Made by a program: the position numbers and the translations under genes
Notes under the pieces: model-generated
Seen by the model: only the letters and a program-made list of their open reading frames with translations
The model's database searches: none
Told to the model about the DNA's origin: nothing
Shown: positions 1 to 8,651 of the stretch, piece by piece
Layout: the number at the start of each line of letters is the position of its first letter
Numbering within the stretch: position 1 is the first letter of the stretch
Origin: Jidongwangia harbinensis
GTDB taxonomy: Bacteria; Actinomycetota; Actinomycetes; Mycobacteriales; Micromonosporaceae
DNA: 64,000 nt
Assembly: GCF_020216025.1 (NCBI RefSeq)
Contig: NZ_JAIWNC010000001.1
Location: forward strand, 310,001-374,000
Direction: 5' to 3'

Positions 1-4
1 TCCG

Positions 5-985
5 TTACGTGGTCACGACGATCTTGCCGGCCGGCGATCCCCGGTCCAGGTGGCGGTGCGCCTCGACGACGTCGTCCAGGCGGAACACCCGGTCCACCGC
101 CGGCCGCAGCACGCCGGTCCGGACGCCGGCGGTCAGGAAGGCCGCGACGCGCCCGGTGACCTTCGGGTCCACCATGTCCGCGAAGGCCATGTAGCGGTGC
201 AGGGTCAGCGACGGGTTGGCCGGGAACGACGCCGGCCTCGGGTCCAGCCAGCCAACGGCGGACAGGGTGCCGCCGAGCCGCGCGGCCAGCGACAGGTCGG
301 CCAGGCCCGGGCCCAGCACGGCGTCCAGGACGATGTCGGCGCCCACCCCGCCGGTGTGCCGCCGGGTGGATTCGGCCACGTCCTCGCGGTCGGTGGCGAT
401 CACCGCGGCGGCGCCGGCCGCGAGCAGGCTCTCCCGTTTCGCGCTGTGCCGGGTGACCGCGATCGGCACGGCGCCGATCTGGTTGGCGATCTGGATCGCG
501 GCGCGGCCGACCCCGCCCGACGCCGCGGTGATCAGGACGTGGTCGCCGGGCCGCATCCCGGCCTTCTCGACCAGCGCACCGTACGCCGTGAAGTAGGCCA
601 CCCAGAGCGCCGCCGCGCCGGCCACACTCAGGCCGGCGGGCCGGGGCACCACCCGGTCCGCCGGCACCGTGGTGTAGTCGGCGTAGGCGCCCCGGGTCTC
701 GAAATCGGGAAGCGCGCTCAGGAGGACCGGGTCGCCGACCGCCGGCCCGGCGACATCCGGGCCGAGCGCGTCGATGACGCCGGTGCCCTCGACGCCCAGC
801 CGGGCGTGCGGCAACCGGACGGGCCGCGGCGACCGGCCGGCCCGGACCAGCTGATCGAGCGGGTTGACGGCGAAGGCCTCGATCCGTACCCGCACCTCTC
901 CCGCCGCGGGTTCGACGACGGGCTCGTCGACGATGCGCAGCACTTCCGGACCACCGGTCTGGTCGAACACCACTACTCGGGGCAT
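5..985 (-). CDS. NADP-dependent quinone oxidoreductase-like MDR protein
   Basis: A 326-residue medium-chain dehydrogenase/reductase of the zinc-free quinone oxidoreductase branch. It should reduce quinones or alpha,beta-unsaturated carbonyls with NADPH in the cytosol. The N-terminal half is a GroES-like fold. The nucleotide-binding motif AASGGVGRAAIQIA lies near residue 155, and the family C-terminus (HRHLDRGSPAGKIVV) is intact. The Cys cluster that binds structural zinc in alcohol dehydrogenases is absent. The ATG start faces an HxlR regulator across 74 bp, so that regulator probably controls it. Family assignment is secure; the substrate is unknown. Confidence 0.88.
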   Translation of the reverse strand: MPRVVVFDQTGGPEVLRIVDEPVVEPAAGEVRVRIEAFAVNPLDQLVRAGRSPRPVRLPHARLGVEGTGVIDALGPDVAGPAVGDPVLLSALPDFETRGAYADYTTVPADRVVPRPAGLSVAGAAALWVAYFTAYGALVEKAGMRPGDHVLITAASGGVGRAAIQIANQIGAVPIAVTRHSAKRESLLAAGAAAVIATDREDVAESTRRHTGGVGADIVLDAVLGPGLADLSLAARLGGTLSAVGWLDPRPASFPANPSLTLHRYMAFADMVDPKVTGRVAAFLTAGVRTGVLRPAVDRVFRLDDVVEAHRHLDRGSPAGKIVVTT

Positions 986-1059
986 GGACGGTTCCTCTCC
1001 TCGGGATTCGCCGGGAACGCTACGGAGCCGATAGGAACCCGCTGGTAACTTTCGGCCTT

Positions 1060-1428
1060 GTGCAGAACGCCCACGGTCAGGTCTTCCTCGCCGACTGCCC
1101 CACCCGGCTGGCAGTCGAGATCATCGCCGAGAAGTGGGCGGTGATCGTCCTGTTCGCGCTCAGCCTCGAACCGCGGCGGCCCGGCGACCTGGCCGGGCTC
1201 ATCGGCGGCATCTCGGGAAAGGTGCTCACCCAGACGCTGCGCCGGCTGCAGGCCTACGGCCTGGTCGAACGACAGGCGTACGCGGAAGCGCCGCCACGGG
1301 TGGAGTACCGCCTCACCGAGCTGGGCGCCACGCTGATCAAGCCGATCACGGCGCTCACCGACTGGGCGCGGGAGAACGGCGAGGCGATCGTCGACTTCCA
1401 GGAGAACCACCGGCCCGCACGTCCCTGA
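1060..1428 (+). CDS. HxlR-family transcriptional regulator
   Basis: A 122-residue winged-helix regulator with the HxlR pattern: an N-terminal Cys region (LADCPTRLAVEIIAEKWAV), then the recognition helix GGISGKVLTQTLRRL and the wing VEYRLTELG. It starts at a GTG and diverges from the quinone oxidoreductase at 5-985. Redox- or aldehyde-sensing HxlR proteins commonly control an adjacent MDR gene. Cys at about residue 13 could be a sensor, though that is inferred. The function of the pair in the cell is not known. Confidence 0.88.
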   Translation: MQNAHGQVFLADCPTRLAVEIIAEKWAVIVLFALSLEPRRPGDLAGLIGGISGKVLTQTLRRLQAYGLVERQAYAEAPPRVEYRLTELGATLIKPITALTDWARENGEAIVDFQENHRPARP

Positions 1429-1485
1429 CCGGCACCGCAGCGCGCGGGCCGCGGTACCCACAGGCCCTCTGTCCGGACCGAGCGC

Positions 1486-2544
1486 GTGGCGGCAGCCCTG
1501 ATCACGACGGCGGCCGTGGTGGCGTCCGGCGTGTTCGTCAGCTCGTCGGCCCCGGCGACCGCACCGCAGGCACCACCGGCCGTCCGCACCGCCCCAGCGG
1601 GTATCCCGGCCGTGGTCGATCCCGCGGCCGATCTGGGACGGCATGCGCCCGGGCCCGAGCCGACCTGGTTCGATTCGATCTACTTCACCAGCTCGGTGAC
1701 GGCCGGCCGTCAGGAGTTCGGCCTCCAGGTCCACACGCGCGTCGTCCCGAACCGGGACGAGGCCACCTACCGCTGGACCTTCTCGGTGATCAACAAGACG
1801 ACCGGGTGGTACCGGGACTACGACGCGATGGTCGAACCCGGGGACTACCGGTGGAGCGAGGGCAGGCTCGACATCACCGCGCCCGGGCTGAGCTGGACCG
1901 GGGACGCCAGGCGCCAGTCGGTGCGGGTCGCGACGCCGTGGGGGGCTCTGGACGTCCAGCTGGTACCCACCGGCCCGGCGATGAACTACGCGGCGGCCGG
2001 TGTCTTCAATCTGGTCGACGGCGTACCGAACTACGAATTCGCGCTGCCGGCGATGCGGACCTCCGGAGCGCTCGTGGTCGGCGGCAGGAGGCACCAGGTC
2101 CGGGGCACCTCCTGGGTGGACCGGCAATGGGGTGAGATGCCGCCGTCGCTGACCCGGTGGACGTGGATGAACCTCACCATGCCCGGCGGTGACAAGGTCG
2201 CCATCTGGGACACGATCGGCGCCGCGACGAAGCACAGCTGGGCGACGGTGCTGCACCCGGACGGCTCCTACGACGTGGTCCACGTCGAGCCGCTCGCGCG
2301 GGGCGCTTCCCGCCCGTGGACCAGCCCGGCCACCGGCCAGGTGTACCCCACCCGGTGGCGCATCCGGATGCCCGCCCTCGACTCGGAGCTCGACGTGCGG
2401 GTCACCGGGAATCCCGACCAGGAGATCCAGACTCCGGACGGGGGCGGCTATCTGGAGGCGGCGGCGACCTTCGCCGGCCGGTACCAGGGCAGGACGGTCC
2501 GTGGCGAGAACTACGTCGAGATGACCGGCGAGTGGAAGCCCTGA
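1486..2544 (+). CDS. Secreted lipocalin-like (AttH/CrtC-type) protein
   Basis: A 352-residue exported protein. The GTG start is followed by a hydrophobic signal (AAALITTAAVVASGVFVSSSA) and a Pro/Ala-rich linker. The body resembles the beta-barrel family of AttH and carotenoid 1,2-hydratase (CrtC), with the typical GTSWVDRQWG segment near residue 205 and paired lipocalin-like halves. Members hydrate or hydrolyse lipophilic substrates, or have no known activity; no carotenoid gene lies nearby. The start lacks a strong ribosome site, and a downstream start would shorten the signal. Secretion is likely; catalytic function is uncertain. Confidence 0.65.
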   Translation: MAAALITTAAVVASGVFVSSSAPATAPQAPPAVRTAPAGIPAVVDPAADLGRHAPGPEPTWFDSIYFTSSVTAGRQEFGLQVHTRVVPNRDEATYRWTFSVINKTTGWYRDYDAMVEPGDYRWSEGRLDITAPGLSWTGDARRQSVRVATPWGALDVQLVPTGPAMNYAAAGVFNLVDGVPNYEFALPAMRTSGALVVGGRRHQVRGTSWVDRQWGEMPPSLTRWTWMNLTMPGGDKVAIWDTIGAATKHSWATVLHPDGSYDVVHVEPLARGASRPWTSPATGQVYPTRWRIRMPALDSELDVRVTGNPDQEIQTPDGGGYLEAAATFAGRYQGRTVRGENYVEMTGEWKP

Positions 2545-2601
2545 CAGCGCACCCGTGTGGCGAGGGCCCACGTTCCGCGGTCCTGGCGGCATAGTGGAGG
2601 C

Positions 2602-3438
2602 ATGTCGGGTATCCCTCGGGTCGTGGCCGGCGGCGCGCTCGCCCTGGCGGTCGCGGCGTGCGCCGTCATCGCGTACGCGGAACACGAGCACGACGGGGTG
2701 CTGGCCGCGCGTCGGGTCCCCGCCACGGCGGCACCGACGGTAGCCGCGGTGCCCGCGGCCGCGCCCGCCCCGCCCGGCCTGCCCGAGATCTCGTACTGGC
2801 GGGCGGCCCCGGGATTCCCGCGGGACCCGGCGGCCCATTCGCTCGCGCCCGTGACCGAGGGTCTCCGGCCACACCGGAAGATCGCCGCCTACGACGCCCC
2901 CGGTGGCCGGGCACGGGCGTGGCTCCCCCGGTCGATCAGCGGGATGCCGGTCACCGTGCCGATCGTCGAGCGGCGGCCCGGCTGGTTCGCCGTGCTGATG
3001 CCCTCGGTCAACCGGCGGGTCGCCTGGGTCCCGGAGACCTCCGGGACCGTGCGGCCGCTGCGCGACCAGCTCGTCGTCGACCTCAGCGAACGGCGGCTCA
3101 CCTGGCTGCGCGACGGGCGCACGCACGACGACTGGACGGTCGCGATCGGCGCGTCGCGAACGCCCACCCCGCTGGGACGGACGTACGTGATGGGACGCAC
3201 GACCACCCGCGGCGGTGTCTATGCCGGCCTCGACGCCCTGGTGCTGGGCGCCGTCCCGGACGACCGCGACGCCGTCGCCGCATCGTTGCGCGCCGGGCAC
3301 ACCGCGATCCACGCGTGGCACGACAAGTCCACCTTCGGCCGCAGCGTCTCCAACGGCTGCATCCGCGTGCCGCCGAAGGTGCAGCGCACCCTGCTGCGCC
3401 ATCTTCCCGGCGGGGTCGTGCTCACCGTCGTCGAGTGA
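2602..3438 (+). CDS. L,D-transpeptidase (YkuD domain), probable lipoprotein
   Basis: A 278-residue cell-wall enzyme that would form 3-3 peptidoglycan cross-links or attach proteins to the wall. The ATG at 2602 follows a GGAGG site. The N-terminal hydrophobic stretch ends in VAAC (Cys20), which fits a lipobox. An SH3-like middle part is followed by the YkuD domain from about residue 160. The catalytic signature reads His...SNGCIRVP near the C-terminus, with active-site Cys. It stands alone between unrelated secreted-protein genes. Family assignment is firm; a simple membrane anchor instead of lipidation remains possible. Confidence 0.88.
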   Translation: MSGIPRVVAGGALALAVAACAVIAYAEHEHDGVLAARRVPATAAPTVAAVPAAAPAPPGLPEISYWRAAPGFPRDPAAHSLAPVTEGLRPHRKIAAYDAPGGRARAWLPRSISGMPVTVPIVERRPGWFAVLMPSVNRRVAWVPETSGTVRPLRDQLVVDLSERRLTWLRDGRTHDDWTVAIGASRTPTPLGRTYVMGRTTTRGGVYAGLDALVLGAVPDDRDAVAASLRAGHTAIHAWHDKSTFGRSVSNGCIRVPPKVQRTLLRHLPGGVVLTVVE

Positions 3439-3491
3439 CGGCCGAACGGCCGCCGCAACCCCCGTCGCGGTTTCCTCCGTAAAGACATGGA

Positions 3492-4498
3492 ATGGTCCGC
3501 GCCGCGCACCGGGTACGCCGGGAGAATTCGCACCAGCCGCGCCGAATTGGTGCATTGGCCGTCGTCGCACTCCTTTTCATCGGATCAATTCAGATCATCC
3601 CGCCGGCGCGGCCCGCGCACGCGGTCATTTCCACAGATCACACCACGTTCTGGAACACCGTCCTGCTGGACACCTACCGGCAGCTCCGGCTCGACCCGGC
3701 GAGCCCCACCCGGATCAGCCGGTCCGGGGCGATCATGCACGTCGCGATGTACGACGCCGCCAACTCGGTGCTGTGCGCACGGCTGGCCGCCGACTGCCTC
3801 GGCCAGCCCTACGTGATCCGGGTGCCCGGCAGCGGGGACTTCCACACCGCCCTGGACTACGCCGCCTACACCGCGCTGACCAACCTGTACCCCGCCGGCC
3901 AGTTCCCCGCGCTGGCGACCTTCTTCCAGGACAAGCTGGCCGAGGCCCAGGACGGCATCCCGAGTTCACCGGAGCAGGCCGCCGGCAGATCGGTCGGCGA
4001 GCAGGCGGCCCGGGCGATCCTGCAGGACCGCGCGAACGACGGTGCCGACGCGCCGATGTCCTACACGTTCGACGGCGTACCCGGCGCGCACCAGCAGATC
4101 GGCGGCAATCCCCCGGTGACCCCGCAGTGGGGCGCGCTGCAGCCCTTCGCGATGACCAGTGGCGCGACACCGACGACCCCGACGTGGCACCCGGCGTCCG
4201 GCGCACATTCGCCAGCTTCAGCGCGGCCGCCGACGAGAACGCCCACAGCCGGCTCTGGCTCGGCGTGCACTGGCATTTCGATGCCGACAGCGTGCTGAAT
4301 CCGGGCACCGAACTCGGCGAATTCTCGGTCGACAACTACAACACTTCGGCCACCGAACTTCTGTACCAGCACCGGGACGGCGTGACCAACCCGAGGGCGG
4401 TATGCGACAACACCGGAAGGCAGCTGTCGAATGAGCACCGGTGGGAATTCTGGCGGTGCGCGGTAAGCGGAAATTCCTTCGATTTGTTCGTCCGCTGA
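3492..4498 (+). pseudogene. Vanadium-dependent haloperoxidase relic (internal deletion and frameshift)
   Basis: Two pieces of a PAP2/vanadium-haloperoxidase-type secreted protein lie in different frames. The first (3492 to about 4170) has a signal peptide with a double Arg and hydrophobic core, then SGAIMHVAMYDAANSV and GGNPPVTPQWGALQPFAMTSG. The second (about 4170-4498) reads DPDVAPGVRRTFASFSAAAD and SRLWLGVHWHFDAD, the C-terminal catalytic-His segment. In full-length relatives roughly 150 residues containing the Lys/Arg and first His vanadate ligands separate these segments. Here they abut with a frame change near 4160-4175. The enzyme cannot be functional as written. Confidence 0.75.
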
Positions 4499-4523
4499 CG
4501 GATTCCGCCAACGCGTTACTGGT

Positions 4524-4561
4524 CGCGATCAAGGACTGCGTCACGGTAGTCCTTGATCGCG
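4524..4561. terminator. Bidirectional hairpin terminator
   Basis: A perfect 14-bp inverted repeat (arms 4524-4537 and 4548-4561, 10-nt loop) lies between the convergent haloperoxidase relic and LysR gene. No U-tract follows, as is usual in high-GC actinomycetes. Confidence 0.7.
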
Positions 4562-4577
4562 GTTCCGCGAACCGTCG

Positions 4578-5480
4578 TCAGCGGGGTCCCTCCGCTTCCG
4601 GGCCGGAGACGGCCGGGATGCCCAGGATGGCGAGAAAGGCGGTCGCCGCCGGCGTACGGCTGACCCGGCTCCAGACGGCGTACTCGACCCGGGCCGGCGC
4701 GTCGATCACCTCCACCGTGGTCACGCCGGTGAGCTGCGGCGCGTAGGCGGACGGGAGCATGGCCACGCCGAGATGCTGCTCGACCAGCCGGGACGTCAGA
4801 TAAGCGGTGGTCACCTCGAAGGCGACGTCGCGGGTCAGTCCGGCGGCGGAGAACGCCAGATCGGACTGGATCCGTCCGGCGGTGTTGGCCGGCAGGTCGA
4901 CGAAGACCTCGGAGGACAGCCGGCGCAGATCGACGGACGACTCTCCGGCGAGCGGGTGGTCCGGCGCGACCACGGCGACGAGGCGGTCCCGGGCGAGTTC
5001 CCGGGCCTCCACCCCTTCCGGCCGCGTGGTGGTCGGGAGCCCGAGGAACGCCACCTCGATGGCGCCCGCCTTGACCTGATCGACGAGATCCTCGCTGGCG
5101 CCCACCCGCAGGCTGATCCGTACCTGCGGATACCGCCGGCGGAACTCGCGCAGCGCGGCGGGGATGTCGACCGCGGCGACGGTGGGGATCAGGCCCACGG
5201 CGAGCCGTCCCCGAATCTCGCCGACCGCGGCGGCGACCTCGGCGGCCGCGCGTTCGGCGGCGTCCAGGCACTGCCGGGCGGCGGGCAGGAACGCCGCGCC
5301 GGCCGGAGTCAGCCGCACCCGGCGGCTGGTGCGCTCGAACAGTTTCGCGCCCAGTTCCTGTTCCAGGCGGGCGATCTGATGGCTGAGCGCCGACTGGACG
5401 ACCAGGCATCGTTCGGCCGCCCGGGTGAAGCTGTTGGTCTCGGCGACGGCGACGACGTACCGCATCTGCTGAAGCTCCAT
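4578..5480 (-). CDS. LysR-family transcriptional regulator
   Basis: A 300-residue LysR regulator. The N-terminal winged helix reads MELQQMRYVVAVAE, then SFTRAAERC and QSALSHQIARLEQELGAKLFER. An effector-binding domain fills the rest (residues ~90-295). The start at 5480 is chosen because LysR proteins begin just before this motif and the preceding bases GGAAGATAGG can serve as ribosome site; a TTG at 5498 would add six residues. It is divergent from the DsbA-like gene at 5658, its most likely target. The ligand is unknown. Confidence 0.9.
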   Translation of the reverse strand: MELQQMRYVVAVAETNSFTRAAERCLVVQSALSHQIARLEQELGAKLFERTSRRVRLTPAGAAFLPAARQCLDAAERAAAEVAAAVGEIRGRLAVGLIPTVAAVDIPAALREFRRRYPQVRISLRVGASEDLVDQVKAGAIEVAFLGLPTTTRPEGVEARELARDRLVAVVAPDHPLAGESSVDLRRLSSEVFVDLPANTAGRIQSDLAFSAAGLTRDVAFEVTTAYLTSRLVEQHLGVAMLPSAYAPQLTGVTTVEVIDAPARVEYAVWSRVSRTPAATAFLAILGIPAVSGPEAEGPR

Positions 5481-5657
5481 GGACCTATCTTCCATCAAGA
5501 TTGATGGGGTGACAAAGATGTGTTGGACTCATCAATCACCGCCGGGTGAGACTTCCGTTGAATGAGTCGGCCGGAAGCCGCGAGGCGCGGCGCCCGTGCC
5601 GCTTCTCGCGTCTGCGCGCACGCGCAGGCCGTTCTCATCCGGAAGGACCAGCTCACC

Positions 5658-6302
5658 ATGACCACCACACCACCGGAGCCGCGGGTGGCCACCGTCGCGG
5701 ACATGTGGGTCGACCCCCGCTGTCCGTGGGCCTGGATCGCCTCCCGCTGGCTCCTCGAGGTCGAACAGGTACGTGCCGTCGAGTCCCGGTTCCACATCAT
5801 GAGTCTCTCCGTGCTCAACGACGGCCGCGAGGTGCCGGACAAGTACAAGCAGGCTCAGATCGAGGGCTGGGGGGCGGTCCGCGTCTGCATCGCCGCCGAG
5901 CAGCAGCACGGTCCCGATGCCCTGCGGCGGCTGTACAACGCGATGGGCACCCGGATCCACCACCGCAAGGCCGGCCTGAAGCGCGACATGCTGCTCGCCG
6001 CGCTCGCCGACGCCGGCCTTCCGGCGGAACTCGCCGACGTGGCCGACACGACCGACTACGACAAGGAGCTGTACGCCAGTCACCACGCCGGCATGGACCC
6101 CGTCGGCGGGGAGGTCGGCACCCCGGTCATCCACGTGCCCGGGCCGGACGGCGACCTCATCGCGTTCTTCGGGCCGGTGATCACGCCGATCCCGCGTGGC
6201 GAGGCCGCCGGGCGGCTCTGGGACGGCGTCCTCGCCGTGGCCGGCACCGACGGCTTCTTCGAACTGAAGCGCACTCGCGACCGCGAAGCCATCTTCGACT
6301 GA
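5658..6302 (+). CDS. DsbA-family protein, mycothiol-dependent nitroreductase (Rv2466c) type
   Basis: A 214-residue cytosolic thioredoxin-fold protein with a helical insertion. The active site reads DPRCPWAW: the first Cys is present but the second position of the CxxC motif is Ala. The C-terminal half has the conserved cis-Pro region GTPVIHVPG. Relatives such as mycobacterial Rv2466c are mycothiol-linked oxidoreductases that reduce nitro compounds; a single-Cys site suggests glutaredoxin- or transferase-like chemistry. The ATG at 5658 follows GGAAGGA; upstream in-frame codons lack such a site. It is divergent from LysR, which may regulate it. Confidence 0.8.
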   Translation: MTTTPPEPRVATVADMWVDPRCPWAWIASRWLLEVEQVRAVESRFHIMSLSVLNDGREVPDKYKQAQIEGWGAVRVCIAAEQQHGPDALRRLYNAMGTRIHHRKAGLKRDMLLAALADAGLPAELADVADTTDYDKELYASHHAGMDPVGGEVGTPVIHVPGPDGDLIAFFGPVITPIPRGEAAGRLWDGVLAVAGTDGFFELKRTRDREAIFD

Positions 6303-6375
6303 CCGGCAACGGTCGTCCCAGGCCACGAAGGGTGAACGTGAACGCTCATTCGTCCCTCGGCCGTGGAGGCAGGAC

Positions 6376-7302
6376 ATGAGAAGTGGCCACCAACTCGTCA
6401 CCGCCGGTGTGACGGCACTGGCGCCGGCCATCTGGGGAAGCACCTACCTGGTGACCACCGAGCTGCTGCCTCCGGACCGTCCCCTGCTGGCCACCACGGT
6501 ACGCGCGCTGCCCGCGGGCCTGATCCTGCTGCCCTTCAGCCGGCGCAGACCGAACGGGACCTGGCTGTGGCGGACCGCGGTGCTGGGCACGCTGAACATC
6601 GGCGCGTTCAATTTTCTGCTGTTCGTCGCCGCCTACCGCCTGCCGGGTGGGGTCGCGGCGATGGTGATGGCGGTGCAGCCGATGGTCGTCCTGATCCTCG
6701 CGGCACTGCTGATCGGGGACCGGATCCGGCCGATCCACGTGCTGGCCTGCGGGCTCGGCGCGGCCGGCGTGGTGCTGCTCGTATTCCGGGGTTCGGCGGC
6801 GCTGGACCTCGTCGGAGTGGCGGCGGCGCTGGCCGCGGCGGCGTGCATGGCGACCGGCATCACACTGACCAAGTTGTGGGGACGCCCGGACGGGGTGGGG
6901 CTGCTCCCCTTCACCGGCTGGCAGCTCACCGCCGGCGGACTGGTGACGCTGCCGTTCACCTTGGTCCTCGAAGGACTGCCGAGCAGCATCACCGTGCCGA
7001 ACCTGATCGGCTTCGGCTATCTGATCTCACTGGGCGCCATCATCAGCTATCTGCTCTGGTTCCGCGGAATCGGGAAGCTGCCCGCTCTGGCGGTCTCGTT
7101 CCTCGCCCTGGGCAGCCCGGTCGTCGCCACCCTCCTCGGCTACGTGTTCCTGCAGCAGACCCTGTCCGTCCTGCAGTTCGTCGGCATTCTCGTGATCGTC
7201 GTGGCCGTGCTGCTCGCGCAGCCCCGACCGCCCGGACCGCGCCGGTCCGCTGCCCCGGAAACCACGGACAGCGGGAACGTCGCGGCGCCCGGCTCCCGAT
7301 GA
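6376..7302 (+). CDS. EamA-family (DMT) exporter
   Basis: A 308-residue integral membrane protein with about ten hydrophobic helices in two EamA repeats. The signature PAIWGSTYLVTTELLPPDRP opens repeat one; FRGIGKLPALAVSFLALGSP lies in repeat two. Proteins of this type export amino acids, purines or small metabolites by proton exchange. The ATG is preceded by GGAGGCAGGAC. It is followed after 36 bp by an MFS transporter on the same strand. Proximity to the C-nucleoside operon makes a product-export role possible, but the LysR/DsbA neighbours are an equally good context. Confidence 0.87.
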   Translation: MRSGHQLVTAGVTALAPAIWGSTYLVTTELLPPDRPLLATTVRALPAGLILLPFSRRRPNGTWLWRTAVLGTLNIGAFNFLLFVAAYRLPGGVAAMVMAVQPMVVLILAALLIGDRIRPIHVLACGLGAAGVVLLVFRGSAALDLVGVAAALAAAACMATGITLTKLWGRPDGVGLLPFTGWQLTAGGLVTLPFTLVLEGLPSSITVPNLIGFGYLISLGAIISYLLWFRGIGKLPALAVSFLALGSPVVATLLGYVFLQQTLSVLQFVGILVIVVAVLLAQPRPPGPRRSAAPETTDSGNVAAPGSR

Positions 7303-7338
7303 AGCCCCGGACGCACCTCACACGATAAGAGAGAAGAG

Positions 7339-8553
7339 ATGGTCACCAACGACGAACACCCGTACTCGGCGACGAGGTCGTGGCTGGGTGTCGCGGTCAT
7401 CACCGCCAGTCTGTTCACCTTCGTCACCACCGAACTGATGCCCGTCGGTCTGCTCACCCCGGTCAGCTCGAACCTGGACGTGACAGTCGGGATCGCCGGG
7501 CTCATGGTCACGCTGTACGGCATCTCGGCCGGCATCGGGGCCCCGTTCCTCGTCGCCTGGACCCGGCGGGTCAACCGGCGCGTACTGCTCTCCGTCCTCC
7601 TGGTCATCCTTGCCGTGGGCAACCTGATCACCGCCCTGGCGCCCAGCTTCGCCCTGGTCCTGGTGACCCGGCTCGTCATGGGCTTCGCCAACGGGGTGTT
7701 CTGGGCGATCGGCGTGAGCATGGCGATGCGGCTCGTGCCGGGGCGCCTGGCGAGCCGGGCGTCCGCGGTGGCGCTGTCCGGCATCTCGATCGCGGCGGTG
7801 GCCGGTATCCCGCTGGGCACGTTCCTGGAGAGCCTGACGGACTGGCGGACGACCTTCCTGATCTGGGCCGGTCTCAGCGCGGTGGTGTTCGTCGCCGTCG
7901 CCGTCGTCATTCCGTCGCTGCCCTCGCAGACCGCGGTCCCGGCCCGCGAGGTCTTCGCGTTGCCCTTCAAGAACGTGCAGCTGCGTCTCGTGATCATCGC
8001 CGTCACGTTGTACGTGCTCGGCCACTTCGCGGCGTACACGTTCATCCGGCCGCTCGCGGAGCAGAACGCCGCCGTCACGCCGGCCTTCATCTCGCTCCTG
8101 CTGGTGATCTACGGCATCGGTGGCGCGGCCGGAAACTTCATCGCCGGGTACACCGTGACCCGGAACCTGCGGGCCAGCTTCATCACCGCCTGCAGCGGCC
8201 TGGTGGTGGCCATGCTCCTGCTGCTGACGATCGGGAACACCCGGCCCGGTCTGATCCTTGCCGTGGTGGTCTGGGGACTGTCGTTCGGCGCCGCGAACCT
8301 GTGCCAGATCAACATGACGCTCGGGGCCGCACCGGACAAGTTCGAGGCCGCCCTGGCCATCAACACCATGGGGTACAACCTGTCGATCGCGCTCGGTGCG
8401 CTCTTCGGCGGGCTGTTCGCCGACCATCTCGGTATCGAGAGCGCCGTCTGGTTCGGTGTGACGCTGGCGGCGCTGTCCCTGCTAGTTACCCTCAGCACTC
8501 GCCGGCGTGCGGCCGAGCCCGCCGCCGACGAGGCGCTGGCCACCAGCGGATAG
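7339..8553 (+). CDS. MFS transporter (DHA1-like drug/arabinose efflux type)
   Basis: A 404-residue major facilitator with twelve predicted helices. It carries the N-terminal TTELMPVGLLTPVS segment typical of the AraJ/CmlA-like proton antiporters, and an Arg-rich cytoplasmic loop TRRVNRRVL in the position of motif A. It probably exports a small molecule. It is co-directional with the EamA gene (36-bp gap, probably co-transcribed) and convergent with the methyltransferase end of the C-nucleoside operon, with a strong hairpin between. Export of the cluster product is possible but unproven. Confidence 0.88.
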   Translation: MVTNDEHPYSATRSWLGVAVITASLFTFVTTELMPVGLLTPVSSNLDVTVGIAGLMVTLYGISAGIGAPFLVAWTRRVNRRVLLSVLLVILAVGNLITALAPSFALVLVTRLVMGFANGVFWAIGVSMAMRLVPGRLASRASAVALSGISIAAVAGIPLGTFLESLTDWRTTFLIWAGLSAVVFVAVAVVIPSLPSQTAVPAREVFALPFKNVQLRLVIIAVTLYVLGHFAAYTFIRPLAEQNAAVTPAFISLLLVIYGIGGAAGNFIAGYTVTRNLRASFITACSGLVVAMLLLLTIGNTRPGLILAVVVWGLSFGAANLCQINMTLGAAPDKFEAALAINTMGYNLSIALGALFGGLFADHLGIESAVWFGVTLAALSLLVTLSTRRRAAEPAADEALATSG

Positions 8554-8586
8554 GCTCCGCCCCCGTTGCATCCGCTGGTGCACTGA

Positions 8587-8635
8587 GTGAGGGCCTTCCC
8601 ACCGGGATCCGCGAATCCGGTGGGAAGGCCCTCAC
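8587..8635. terminator. Strong bidirectional hairpin terminator
   Basis: Arms 8587-8605 and 8617-8635 form a perfect 19-bp stem with an 11-nt loop, midway between the stops of the convergent MFS and methyltransferase genes. It marks the 3' end of the C-nucleoside operon. Confidence 0.85.
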
Positions 8636-8651
8636 GATGTGTGCGGGTCGG

